Positions 13,673-26,962 of a stretch of DNA of 64,000 nt are shown here, in pieces. How positions within the stretch are numbered: the stretch's first letter is position 1; each line of letters opens with the position of its first letter. Where the stretch lies: the NCBI GenBank assembly GCA_011009095.1, contig VTPC01007154.1:33238-97237 (forward strand), in the 5' to 3' direction. The notes beneath the pieces are model-generated. The model saw only the letters and a program-made list of their open reading frames with translations, was not told the origin of the DNA and did no database searches. The translations under genes and the position numbers were made by a program. The stretch is from Ignelater luminosus (Eukaryota > Arthropoda > Insecta > Coleoptera > Elateridae).

Positions 13673-16600
13673 ATGTTCGTAAAATGCCGTCGACACAGAG
13701 TCTTGATTCATAAAATTTTACTTTTTATGGTTACCGTGATAGTTTTAATGTTCTTAATACGAGAATTGCCAGAACGTGAAATTACATCAAGTAAGCAAAT
13801 TCAAAATAATATCATCGACGAAAATGATGAAAATGATGAGTATGAAATAAAATTAAGAACGTACGAATCAAAAATTATACCAAATTTGGGTCACAATGGT
13901 AAAGAAGCCACTTTAAAAGATCCCGAAGATAATGAATTGGGAGAAAAGGCTTTGAAAAGTGTTGCCATGAATTATGTTTTAAGCGATCGAATTCCATTAA
14001 ATCGATCCGTTGGTGATCGTCGAAACGAAGGGTAAGTAATGACAAAATTGAATTAATTAGTAATTTCATAATACTGAAAATTTAATTCTAGATGTAAGAA
14101 ATTTTACTATAATCCAACACTAACAGCATCTGTTGTAATCATATTTTATAACGAAATCCTCAGCGCGATTTTGCGTACAATTTGGAGTGTGACATTACAA
14201 ACGCCGGAACATTTGTTACATGAAATTGTTTTAGTGGATGACGCAAGCACTGCAGGTGATATACATAAATTAATTAGAAAGGCAATTAAAAAATAATAAC
14301 AACTATTTCTTTATTTTTTGTTTAGAGGAATTAAAAGGTTTCTTGCAATATTATATCGATACACGACTAAGTGGACATCGCATTAAATTACATCATTTAA
14401 ACGAGAGAGTAGGTTTAATTAAAGCAAGATTAGAAGGTGCTAAACTAGCTACAGGAGATGTGCTTATATTTTTGGATGCCCATTGTGAAGCTACTATAGG
14501 ATGGATAGAACCGCTTCTTGCTAGAATTGAAGAAAGTAGAAGCACAGTACTCACCCCTCTTATTGATGTGATTTCGGCAAGCAATTTTGCTTACTTGTCC
14601 GATGGTAATCTTGCCTAATTAATTAGTATTATTAGTGGTTTTCTTTTGTGTCCCTACTTAACTTTTAGGACCATAAGCTAGGTACATGTGAAATGTTTTT
14701 GAAGCAATACAAAAGTTTGACTAACATCTTTCTAACGTAAAAGACTAATAGATATTAAATCAGTCGACCAAAAATATTTTTCATCAGGAAACACAATTCT
14801 TAAAACAATTCTTTTCATGTAAGACTTAGAAATACCATTTGGGAGATTTTAAACGCGACGCTTTACGGGTCAAATAAAACATCCAAAGGATTTTTTCGTG
14901 AGATTTCTTCCGCTCAATGATGCTCTATGCCCAAAGATGTTGATTCATTTTTAAGCGTGTAACTTTAACGAAACCAATCTCTTTGGAGACCTCTTTTTAA
15001 CTTCCTGTTCTAAATTAAACTAATTTCCTGTTCCTTTAAGATTTGCACTATCACTACAACTGCCTTCTCAATTTTTCTTTATTTTTGTTTTCATTGCAAT
15101 TACTACTACGGTTATATTTAAGCTTCTATCCAATAAAATAAGTTGCATTTGCCATTCAATCTGAGAAATGATGATAAGTTAAAGATAATATTGAACCAAA
15201 TAACATTATCGACAAAGAAATTATAGATTTTTGATATCTTCTGCATATTTAAGTTTTTTAGCATTACAATATGGAAAAATGAGTTTTTTAAAAGCTTCTG
15301 CTACTTGAGCATTTCTTTCGCAATTTTAATCAAAACATTTTGTCTCAATTTAACCATTCTCGAGATTTCGAAGAAGTAACAACAAACAATTGCTACCCAG
15401 AGCTTTGTTTTAATCCAGTCCTACGTCTTTCAAATCTACACCAAAATGGAAAACAAAACTCAAAAAGACTCTTTTTGTCCCTGTAAGCCAACTGTGACCC
15501 AATTTGGCTTTTAAATAAACAAGCTTCAAATGACTCAACTCAAAGTTTATCTTTCTCCCCATTGGAAATAGAAGAAAATAGAATTGGTTTAGTTAGCCTC
15601 AGGTACTACTATAAAATCAATATTTTTCAAACTTTGAATTTCATTCTCATGTGCAAACTAAACTAAGTCAGAAGTTTTTAGGATTTGATGATAGAAACAG
15701 AATCTAAAACTTTTTATAGTTGTCGCAAGAACCGCCGAGCAATCGACGCTTTTGCTACTGCTTAATAATTAATGAAGATGTGCAAATAATTAATTTCAGA
15801 GATAGAGCACTTCTTGCATGCATGCAATATTATAAAATTGGTTTTAATTTCCTTTTCTATTACTAACGATAAGATATGAATACCAAAGGTATGTCAAGTC
15901 AATTGCCTATTTTTTTAAATCTGCAACCTTTTGTGTTGTACAAGTGGCCCTAACAAGCATTTTTAAAACTCAGTTTTCTATTTTCTTTGCTCATAATCAC
16001 TTGGAAGGAATAAAACAGCTAAATCTAAAACACCCTCAAGTAGATAAATTTATAACATAAGTATCCCGACTGTTAACTGCACTAGCAGACAAAAGGACAT
16101 TGATCACTAGGATTACTTCATCCATTCAAGATTAATATTTTGATGTGTTCAAACTAGATGATCTTTTTATAAAAGTCTTGGCCTTGTACTTCCAAGCGGG
16201 TGCTTATTGGTAAAAACTTTTTACCTGTACGGATGGACACTTTAATATACTCGACATGGTAGTATTTGATAGAAATTGTAGTTCCTTGTTACTTTCGGAT
16301 TTGAATGGGCCATCAAAAATATTTATTTTTAAAAACCGTGTTAGTGACCCAACTTCCAAAGTTTTCTTTTTTTTCATTGTTATTTTTAACCTGTTGCAAT
16401 GAGAGATTTGATTTGCTTTTAAGAATGCTATTTTGAGATGTTTATAGTATACAGTAGTCGTTGCAGAATGATTTATCTTCTACGCAACAGCTGATCTTAC
16501 CTCATTTCCCAAGATTTATTATAAAATCATTGCTAACGAATTTTTACTTACATTATTTCATTGAATAAGCTTATAGTTGTTTGTCATACTACATTTCAGG

Positions 16601-17660
16601 CGTGAGCACCTGAAAAGTGACAGCGCACGTGTATCAAACAAAAGATGAGAAAAAAATTATTTTGCCACTTTGTTTTCAGCTGATTACACTGGATTCCAAG
16701 TAGGTGGATTTAGCTGGCCAGGTCATTTTACATGGATAAATGTGCAAAATGAAAACGACAGAGGCAAACTAACACCAATAAAATCACCAACAATGGCAGG
16801 AGGTCTATTTGCTATTGAACGTAAATATTTCTGGGAAATTGGATCTTATGATGATAAGATGGAAGGATGGGGTGGTGAGAACTTAGAAATATCATTTAGA
16901 ATATGGCAATGTGGTGGAAGATTAGAAACGGTATATAAACGTACATAAAGCTCGATCTGTAAATATTGACTATTTTTTTCTAAAGGTTCCCTGTTCAAGA
17001 GTTGGTCATATCTTTCGAGACTTTCATCCATACTCAATACCAGGAAAGAAAGACACTCACGGAATAAACACCGCAAGACTTGCTCATGTTTGGATGGATG
17101 ACTATAAACGGTTATTCTTCATGTATCGTCCGAAGCTGGAATACAGTCCACTAATAGGAGATATAACAAGTCGCTTAGAACTACGTAAAAGATTAAAATG
17201 TAAAAGTTTTAAATGGTATTTAGATAATGTGTTTCCGGAAAAATTTATACCAGATGAAAATGTACTTGGCTATGGACAAGTTCGCAACAATCTCAATATG
17301 TGCTTAGACGATTTATCACTCCACGAAGGTACAACTGGACCGTTAGGTTTGTATCCTTGTCATGCATTTTCAGCAACCACCCAGTATTTCTCGATGACTT
17401 ACAAAGGAAAACTTCGAAGCGAAAATTTTTGTGCAGAAATCTCTAATACTCTGGAGGTTCAGTTAACTCGCTGTCTTAAAGATGAACTGAAGCAGTCATG
17501 GATATTTTTTAAAAACGGAACTATATATAATTCTTTATTCGCAAAGTGTTTAAGTAGTGAGGGAGTTGAAGTACCCAAAGCAGTTAGAATTGATAATTGC
17601 AAAGACAGTGATCATCAAAAGTGGAAGTTTACTTATATTAATTCCACTGTTATTACATAA
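13673..17660 (+). CDS. Polypeptide N-acetylgalactosaminyltransferase, tandem copy 1
   Basis: This Golgi enzyme transfers GalNAc from UDP-GalNAc to Ser/Thr and so starts mucin-type O-glycosylation. Exons: 13673-14031, 14092-14255, 14326-14604, 16680-16930, 16986-17660. All junctions are GT-AG and in phase, giving 575 residues, a normal family length. Residues about 11-30 form a single hydrophobic anchor after a basic N-terminus (type II membrane protein), followed by an acidic stem. The catalytic domain shows [16 protein letters not shown], the metal-binding D225-x-H227 (LDAHCEA), the MAGGLFAI block and the WGGEN block of the Gal/GalNAc-T motif. From about residue 446 there is a ricin-type lectin domain ending with a Q-x-W-like HQKWKF. 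A paralogue with identical structure follows at 18912. Intron 3 is 2.1 kb against 0.5 kb in the paralogue. The exact pgant/GALNT orthologue is not assigned. Confidence 0.93.
14605..16679 (+). other. Intron 3 of GalNAc-transferase copy 1
   Basis: This 2075-bp intron is four times longer than the matching intron of the tandem paralogue (528 bp). I found no coding frame, no convincing inverted repeats and no alternative exon in it. The extra length is probably inserted sequence that has decayed beyond recognition by eye. Confidence 0.6.
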
Positions 17661-18794
17661 GGTTATTTAAATACACACTTTTTTAACAATTATGGTTATT
17701 ATCTTCTATATTGTGTTTGTTGTAATAGTTCTGGTTTTGATACAAGCCATTGTGGTAGGCATTTTTGCCATTTGCATTGCAACTAAAGGTAAGCAATCTT
17801 TTGAATTCGGTAGATAGATTGTACAAATCGAAATTCTATTCGAAATTGTCCTACTGCTATAGGCATTACAATCAACTGAAGTTCGAGATTTTATCAATTT
17901 AAAGTTATTTCGTATCGTTCAAAGAGAAAATACCATATTTAGTATATAATTTTTAATGATTTTTCAGGCTAGCAAATGTAAAGTATGTAAACAAAACTTT
18001 AAAAAATGTTTCTATAAAGCTTTTCAAGGAAACTCTCTTAAGAGTTTGAAGATAGTACATCTTGGTTCCGTTAAAACGCATCCGCAGTACTCTAACAGCG
18101 TTCAGAAAATAACAAGGATATATTCTACTACATTACTCTTACGTGTTCAGATTTCGAAAGTACTTTATAGACTGGGTACAAAAGAGAAAAGACATGTTTA
18201 TTTATTTATTTATTATGTTTATTGTTTGTGTTTAACCAATTTATGCATTATTGTTATTAATATCAGTTATAACCAATATAATACTCACAATATTCCTATT
18301 GTTCATCTTTTTCGAAACTTCGAAGTTCGAACATCGAAGTTTTAAAGGAGGATAATATATTTGTATACAATTTGTATACAATTTCTTTACAGTTCTGCTC
18401 CAAAGCGTTCAGTAAATTATACAATTCGGAGCGCATTGCGATTGCCCTACTCTGATTAATCTTCGTAGATAAACGCTCCTGTGTTCTTTTTATTTCTGAA
18501 CGTTCTGAACGAAATTCTTATGTTAGTTATTACTGAACGTTCTAAGCACATTCACTATCCTTCATTTTAACTTTGGAACGCGCTGTTTGCGTGTCAAAAA
18601 AAAAGTAAAACATAACCTAAAACTTTAAGAACTTCCAAAACTTCTTTAGAGCAGGTTTCTCGATATTACCGATGAATATTTTAAATAAAGTAGAAACATC
18701 TTTGGTAACTCTTTAAATGTAATGACACAAAATAATGTTTTTAAAATGGGACATAAAGATTAGCCAAAGATGCCAAGTTGTCAGCAACTGTTAG
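17661..18794. other. Intergenic sequence between the two GalNAc-transferase genes
   Basis: No gene is supportable here. A 129-codon + frame at 17956-18345 has low-complexity stretches and no domain. Around 18395-18600 short motifs of the type CTGAACGTTCT recur in both orientations, possibly the remains of a small inverted-repeat element. Confidence 0.4.
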
Positions 18795-18911
18795 ATGTGT
18801 AAGCAAAAGCAATGTTACTTAATAAAATACATAAATTCAGTATTTGGAATTGTTAATTCGATAGTAATAATTTATTCCGTCCAAAGAAGATAGTCTAAGA
18901 AATTCATTATA

Positions 18912-21326
18912 ATGTTCGTAAGATGTCCCCGAAATAAACGTTTCGTTAGTAGAATTTGTGTTTTTGTCATCGTTCTGGTAATCGTCATCTATTTTATGCG
19001 CAAAATGCAAAGAAATAATGAAGCAATAGTAAGTGAGCAACTTCAAAATAATGTTGACGAAAGCAACGAATATGAAATAAAACTAAGAGCGTATGAATCA
19101 AAAATTATACCCAACTTAGGCAATAATGGTGAAGGAGCCTATTTAGAAAACTCAGAAGATAGGGAGATGGGAAAGGAAGCTTTGAAGAAACTTGCTTTAA
19201 ATACAGTTTTAAGTGATAGGATGCCTTTGAATCGAACCCTTCGAGATCCTCGTAATCCAGGGTAAATCAAATCATTTAACAATTAAATTGGTTTAATAAT
19301 AAAGATTTTCTAGGTGTACAGAATTTACGTATAATCCAACATTAACGGCATCGGTTGTTATTATATTTTATAATGAAATTCTTAGTGTAATATTGCGTAC
19401 GGTTTGGAGTGTAATTTTACAAACGCCAAAACATTTACTACACGAGATTATTTTAGTTGATGATGCAAGCACTGAAGGTAATAAAAGTAATTATTTTTTA
19501 ATGGGATATATTGAAAATAATAAATGTTAATGTGTTATTTAGAAGATGTACAGGGACTGCTGCAATATTATCTTGATACTAGACTAAAAAATCATAACAT
19601 TAAACTGCTACATTTAAATCATCGGATGGGTTTAATTAGAGCTAGGCTGCAAGGTGCTAGAATATCTACAGGAGATGTTCTTATATTTTTGGATGCCCAT
19701 TGTGAAGCTACAGTAAGTTGGATGGAACCACTTCTTGCTAGAATAGAAGAAGAAAGGACTGCAGTACTTGTGCCTATTATTGATGTTATTGAAGCCAATA
19801 ATTTAGCATATTCAACTAATGGTAGGTAGCATTTGCGTTTATTAATCAGTGAACATCAAATTTAACATCAGAGGATAGTATAAGCAGAGAAGAATTCTTT
19901 TTAATTTGTCTTGTATTTTGAATAACTGTAAAATTATAAATAGCATGTAGAAAAAGAGTTAATGGCTCGTTAAAAATAATGTTTACATTAATAATTGTTT
20001 ATTTACGTTTTTAAAAACATTTTTGCTGATTACCATAACAATAATTACCTCTATAATTGGTTCACTCAATTATAAGTTTTAATTGTAGGAGTATTTATTA
20101 TATACCTTGTTTGATCAACAAGTATTATCATTGGCTCAGATGCAAAATCATTTAACTCTGAAAATGCAACCTTTTGAATATTTGGTATCAATTTAATATA
20201 AACCTTGAACCTTAATTAATAAACCTTTAGCAAATAGAGTTCTAGTGTTCTGAAAAATGTTATCAAGGTTTTACATCTCAGTCAGCAGTAGTTTTCAGAA
20301 AATGTATTTTGGATTCACACACTAATTAATTTTTTCCCAAATTTAAAAGGAGACACGTCATTTCAAGTAGGTGGTTTTACATGGTCAGGCCATTTTACAT
20401 GGATTGACATTCAAGATGATGATGACAAAGGAAAATTAACGCCGATAAAGTCTCCAACAATGGCGGGTGGATTATTTGCTATTGATCGTAAATATTTCTG
20501 GGAAATTGGATCTTATGATGAACAAATGGATGGCTGGGGTGGAGAAAATTTAGAAATGTCATTCAGAATATGGCAGTGTGGCGGCAGATTAGAAACAGTA
20601 TGTAAAGCTAAGTTACCTTAATACAATTTTAATTGTTTTCTTTTAAAGGTTCCATGTTCAAGAGTTGGTCATATTTTTCGAGACTTTCATCCTTATTCAT
20701 TTCCAGACAATAAAGACACTCATGGAATAAATACAGCAAGATTGGCGCATGTTTGGATGGATGATTATAAGCGACTATTTTTTATACATCAACCTGCTTT
20801 GGAAAATAATCCGGTAATAGGAGATTTGACGCATCGTACACAATTAAGAAAAAAATTAAAATGCCAAAGCTTTAAATGGTATTTGGATAATGTGTATCCA
20901 GAGAAATTTATACCAGATGAAAATGTGTATGCTTATGGTCAAGTTCGCAATAAATTTGATATGTGTTTAGATGATTTACAATTACAAGAAGACAAGATTG
21001 GACCTCTCGGTTTATACCAGTGTCACCCCTATCTAGCAATGTCTCAATATTTCACTTTAAGTTCTAAGGGTGAATTGCGAAAAGAACAGTTCTGTGCAGA
21101 GGCATTTGATAATTTTGAAGTTCAGCTAACTGGTTGTCATAGTCATAATCGTGAACAATTCTGGTTACTTTTTAAAAACGGAACCATATATAATCCTTCT
21201 CTCAAAAAATGTCTAACTAGTGAAGGAGTTGAAACATCTAAAGGTCTTAGAATTGATACATGTAAAAATAGTATGCATCAAAAATGGAAGTTTACGTATG
21301 TTAATTCTACTGTTGTTACTGTATAA
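18912..21326 (+). CDS. Polypeptide N-acetylgalactosaminyltransferase, tandem copy 2
   Basis: This is a paralogue of the gene at 13673 with the same predicted role in Golgi O-glycosylation. Exons: 18912-19261, 19314-19477, 19543-19821, 20350-20597, 20649-21326, giving 572 residues. All four introns sit at the same positions and phases as in copy 1; exons 2 and 3 have exactly the same lengths (164 and 279 bp). It has a basic N-terminus, a hydrophobic anchor at about residues 13-30, [23 protein letters not shown] (D-x-H), MAGGLFAID and [10 protein letters not shown]. The C-terminal lectin domain ends [16 protein letters not shown]. All catalytic blocks are intact, so both copies look functional. 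Exon 4 is one codon shorter than in copy 1. Confidence 0.93.
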
Positions 21327-22553
21327 GATGATTTAAATATATTTTTACTTATTTTATAACACCTTATTTTATTATACCTGTACCTGTTTTAAATTAAAGG
21401 GCCTAATATAAAGACATCGCTTCTGCATTCAATCATATTTGTAAATAGTTTCTGTTTGATTGCCTCATGAACATCACTGATTTCTTGAATCGTCAAAAAA
21501 TGGAAGATTTGAAATCCATAACCTCAAGTTATGAATACTGACAAGTATTGTTAGGTTATGTTTATAACGTACACACCTCGATATATTTTTATAAGTTGCA
21601 CTTGATTCCCTCTCAACAGTTATAATTGTTTAAGTATCACAATTATAATGAGGAATAAAGTAAAATGGGAATTAAAGCAGTATTCAAACCTTGGTATCAG
21701 TCATGTGCATTGACATGTCAACAATTAATTTTTCACATCAATAATATCGACAATGCGTTAACTTTGCAAATAATTAGAATTCTCTGCATTTTTAGCTAAC
21801 TTTAAATAACATGTAAATGTTCAAGAAGGTAAAAAATACAAATTTTGATGAAATAGGTTTTAGATTAAATGCATAGAAGAATCAAAATATATAGTGTTGG
21901 ACGTGGATGCATGGCGTTACAAGGGATGCACCTTTTTAGTATAAATTCATGTTATGTTAAATTGCCAAATCTTGATGAGTTTAACTTTTTATATAAATAC
22001 AATAAAACTATTTTTGTATAATATAAATAAATGATAAAATGATCAGAATAAAGCAATAAATTCTAGTTTGTTTACAAAAATAATTTTTTTCTAAAGTAAT
22101 AATAATAACATTGAAACCCTAACAACTTAAACCAGCATATGATAGGAAACACTACATACAGCAATATGCCTAAATTACACTTAAGAAAAAAAGCAATACC
22201 GGTACATATAGAGATTACACAAACCTGGGTTAATTTATGGATAAAATCAAAATTAACAACTTTGCACATGCGTATTTCATTGCTGTGAAAGTTACCCCAA
22301 TCGTAGTAGACCAACTCCACTCCATACAGTTTTACTCCACTACTCTCCTATTTCATATATCTACTTTGGTTTTTTCTCCTCACTTGGTGAATTTTTATAA
22401 AAATCTCATAAGTTTAAAATGTTTAGTTATAATTAGATCTAATCGAACTTAATATTCAGAACAGAATACTATATTTACCCAGTTGGTAACACTTTTGAAA
22501 CTAAATATTTTCATGATAGAAATTGTCAATTGACGCTTAAATTTGATCCACAC
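21327..22553. other. 3' flank of GalNAc-transferase copy 2
   Basis: No gene is seen. The first AATAAA on the + strand after the stop is at 21654-21659, about 330 bp downstream; it is a candidate poly(A) signal. Short sequence near 21480-21560 resembles 27665-27780 (CTTGAATC followed by TCAA), suggesting a minor dispersed repeat. Confidence 0.4.
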
Positions 22554-22554
22554 C

Positions 22555-23215
22555 TACAAAACATTCGTTTTGGATCATCACTGCCGTGCTTCACAAGCAG
22601 AGGGCCGTGTGGCGGTGGTTGCATCCACCCCTTCGGGTGAGTAATGGAATACCAGCAATGGACGCCAAACTTGACTTCCTGCAGGGTGGCTTCATGAAGA
22701 GGGTCATTGAACACAGGAAACCCAAGAGAAAGCTCAAACACCCTCCAGCTATTTTCCTCGCCCAAACCCTGGAGCCCCCAACGACCACCAGATAACCCGA
22801 TCCCACACCCGATGCTCAGGACACTCATTCACAAAACCTCCACAAACCTGTAACCCTTCTCACTACAACTCTGTTTTCTGTTTCAGGTACCAGCAAGACC
22901 CAGAGGCCAATGATTGTGGTGCACTCAGAGTATGAGTGGCCATCCTTTCATTAGCGGCGACGGTGAAGCCGACGGAGAACTGGGGACCGGACCGACAACA
23001 AAGCCAACCCACCGGACCCATAGTTCCCTCCTGACCGACCAGGCTGAATACACTGCCGGGAGTTTAAACGAAAGTTTGCTATCAACCATTCCATCCCATC
23101 TTCTTACTAGATTTTTAAATATGCAACAAGGTCGCAGCGATCGTGATTTTCTTAGCAAACGCAATTGCTCGTCAAACAAAGTGGCACTTTTTCTACACAC
23201 CCATCACTAAAAGTA
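22555..23215. repeat. GC-rich island, probable retroelement fragment
   Basis: Base composition jumps to roughly half G+C between two strongly AT-rich flanks. Overlapping open frames on both strands (for example 22586-22795 +, 22925-23200 -) reflect the low stop-codon density of GC-rich sequence rather than conserved protein. The composition resembles the GC-rich insert at 32975-33420, which carries LINE 3' end features. I infer a fragment of a non-LTR retrotransposon or another transferred repeat; no domain was recognised. Confidence 0.4.
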
Positions 23216-24069
23216 GCCTTTTTGCCTCTTAGAAAGGAGTACATGTCAAAAGTTCTCATTTGGACAAGCTGCTATTGATTTGAAGCTTAATGATCATATT
23301 GACAACATAGTTATCAACTTTCGAGCGAAATATAGTATACTGTTTCCATGTGGCAAATTATAATTTTGACAGATTGTAATAATGAGTTCTAATCACAAAT
23401 AAATCTAAACAATAATTTTCTTTGAATTACCTCTTCAGTATATTAAGAATGCAACTTAGGTTAAAGCATGTTTAAAATTGCCAAATCTTTGGAATGAAAT
23501 AAATCACTACATTAATCCATAGAAAATGCTTATAAATTCATATAATGGATAATAAAGACATGAACACATAGCAAGATGCTATAATAATACCACATCTCAT
23601 TTCTATATTGCTGGTTTTATTCCATTTTATTACACAACCGCAAATGATGTTAAATATTCTATTTTATCAAATTGATGCTTCTTAATTTAAATGTACATTA
23701 GCTAAAATTGAATCACAGTGTACACTTAAATAGTATATTATGCTGTTACAAGCATAGAATAAAGCTCATTTTTGCACGTGTATGAAGGTTGTGCCTTGGG
23801 GAGTGCTGAGATCATACTAGTACGAAAATGAGCTAATTCTTGCAAGTTGCATACTGTGCTTAATTTATTTAACACAAAAATAAAATATTAGCTGTTTTAT
23901 TTGGTATAGTAGCCGATTCTCTCATCTTGCATGCATTGACATGATAAACTATGTGGGAAAACTTTCTCACACAATTCACCGTGCCAACGAGTCATTGGTC
24001 GTAGAAAAACTTAATTACACACAAAAAGATCATTTTAAAATGAAGTCTCTACTATTTAGTTTTAATTAA
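23216..24069. other. No gene recognised
   Basis: AT-rich intergenic DNA downstream of the ABHD11-like gene. No reading frame, inverted repeat or RNA gene was recognised. Confidence 0.45.
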
Positions 24070-24075
24070 TTTATT
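24070..24075 (-). promoter_or_regulatory. Candidate poly(A) signal of the ABHD11-like gene
   Basis: AATAAA on the minus strand (TTTATT on +), about 55 bp after the stop codon. The spacing suits a short 3' UTR. Confidence 0.5.
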
Positions 24076-24129
24076 TTATAGGCATTTCAAAATGCAAATT
24101 GTAGAAGATCTGAACTAATAAGAGGTATG

Positions 24130-25313
24130 TTAGTTTTGTTTTGCAGAAATAGTAGTCTTTTCGATAGCTGCAACTTTCTTGTTTAAAAAATCAGTACATA
24201 ATTTTAAAAATTCTGAAGGTTTCTCACTGTGTAACCAATGACCAGCCCCATCAATTATTTTAAATTCTGCTTTTGGGAACATTCTCAATATATGTGAATG
24301 ATCAGTCTTTCTGGAAAAAAATTACATATTAGTGATTCCTGCTTTATTAAAGAATTATTATCAAATTAGAAACAGGAATTAATATTACTCTTACTGAATA
24401 AAATCCGACTTTCCACCACCCACAAAAAGTACAGGTCCTTCAAACTGTAAACCATCTATTTTTGGAAAACTGAGTATATGCTCATTAAAATTCGATAGTA
24501 ATACAGGTATATTTATACGCCAAGCATAACTGCAATAAAGAACTCTGAAAAAACCATTTCTAACAAACAGATAATAAGTACCTTCCATCGGATTTTTGCA
24601 CCATATTGGTAAGTATAAAAGCACGTAGCCCTTTATCATTGATACTTCTCGATAATTGCAAATCAGCACTAATTCTGGCCGATGACATTGGTACATTTTT
24701 GGGCATCAAGACTTTTTGCATTGCATTAAATATTTTAATCACAGACTTAAAATTAGGACTTGTTGAAATGGGCGATATATCTGCTACTATTAGTTTATCT
24801 ACTAAGTTTGGCTGAAACACGCATTATTCTAGTTATTCAAACTATTGTAGTAGTTATTTCTATTTTAATTACATGTCTTAAAGCAAAATACATCATAGCA
24901 CGTCCACCCATTGAATGTCCTAACACAGCTGCTTTTTTAATATGCAACTGATGTAATAAAGTTTTTACGTCCCCAGCTAAATCTAAGTAAGTGTGACTAT
25001 TTGAATGTGGGCTATCACCATGATTTCTGGCATCAACAGATATTATTTTACGTTGTGGTGAGGTTTTTTGATGAAACGCTTTACATAAACTGTTCCAGTT
25101 TGCTTTCGATCCAAAAAGACCATGCATTATCACAAGAGGTGAGGGCATATCACCCGATGGTGTTTGGGTACTTTCGTAAGATGCAAATGACATATTTATT
25201 GTATTTGGTTGGATTGTCTTGGCAGTATCTGTTGTTGCGAATTTTGAGGTACTAATGATATTAATCACTGGAATAATTGGACGGGTCTTGACGACCCTCA
25301 AAATATTTGTCAT
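24130..25313 (-). CDS. ABHD11: ABHD11-like alpha/beta hydrolase
   Basis: This is a serine hydrolase of the ABHD11 family, mitochondrial proteins with lipase-type activity on acylglycerols. Exons: 25313-24873, 24811-24582, 24529-24395, 24310-24130; junctions are in phase and give 328 residues, close to the vertebrate length. The N-terminus (about 35 residues, basic and Ser/Thr-rich, few acids) looks like a mitochondrial targeting sequence; a downstream Met before SFASYES is an alternative start. The fold is marked by VIMHGLFGS (oxyanion loop), VDARNHGDSPHS, the nucleophile elbow GHSMGG with Ser134, VADISP, and the catalytic His293 in DGAGHWLH. I could not place the catalytic Asp with confidence. 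It is divergently arranged with Rab35, start to start 483 bp apart. Confidence 0.92.
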
Positions 25314-25796
25314 GTTAACATAATTAATTATAGGTTAGATAAATTGTTTTGGTTGTTTTGTTTGTATACCAACATTAAAAATAAAAGTAATGAACTATAA
25401 TTAGGCCATTTTTTAAATGTAGATTTCACAGCTGATAAACGACTATTTCGTATTATTTCAAGTTTATTTCACTTTTAAACTCGTTTGGTCTATATTATTA
25501 ATTATAAAATACGAAACTTATTGTTTGATAAAAGAGATTAGAATTTGGAAAAAACAGTAGTAATTGGTAAAAATTGCCTTTGGTAACTTTCACTTCCAGT
25601 GGTTGTATACTTTGGTGGAAAAACGTTGCCATACGTCATATGAAGTAATGATAATTTCGCTTGTTCCTTGCTATCAAGTGTAATTGACTCAAATTGGCCC
25701 GAGAATTTATTAGTTTATGAGATAAACTAGTAAGGAAAGTGTGGTTAATGATTTGGCATATGCAATCGGGAATTTTGGGGGGCGTACTAAGGTAAA
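25314..25796. promoter_or_regulatory. Shared divergent promoter interval of ABHD11-like and Rab35
   Basis: This 483-bp interval separates the two start codons, which point away from each other. It must hold both 5' UTRs and both promoters. I see no TATA box placed sensibly for either gene. One TACGTCAT, a CRE-like core, lies near 25633. A bidirectional promoter is inferred from geometry only. Confidence 0.55.
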
Positions 25797-26646
<850 letters not shown>

Positions 26647-26956
26647 TATTTGATTAGGTTTGTATTCCTATTGTATGTTTGCTTTCTATTTATAATATAA
26701 TTTGTGGATGAGTTTAATTTTTAAACTCTTATTACCAAACGGTTTTAATATATTATATGAAAACCTAAAATCTTTTTTTAAGATTAGAATGGAGATTTGC
26801 ATTAGCTGGGCTGATTATTTCTTATTGTACTAATTGCGCCTAAACTATATAAATAATTGTATTAATGGTTTTGACAGATATAAAGTACATTAATTTGCAT
26901 ATTGCCATTTACTAACCAGTTCAATTGGCCTTATTGACTTACGGCTATTATTTTTT

Positions 26957-26962
26957 AATAAA
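26957..26962 (+). promoter_or_regulatory. Candidate poly(A) signal of Rab35
   Basis: First AATAAA on the coding strand after the Rab35 stop, about 310 bp downstream. A second lies near 27263. Which is used cannot be told from sequence. Confidence 0.35.

Noticed and set aside
17956..18345. 129-codon + strand open frame
   Set aside because: No domain, no conserved block, low-complexity C-terminal part, and no counterpart after copy 2; probably chance.
22586..23210. Overlapping frames of 70-100 codons in the GC-rich island
   Set aside because: Frames are open on both strands at once, as expected from low stop density in GC-rich DNA; none shows a motif.
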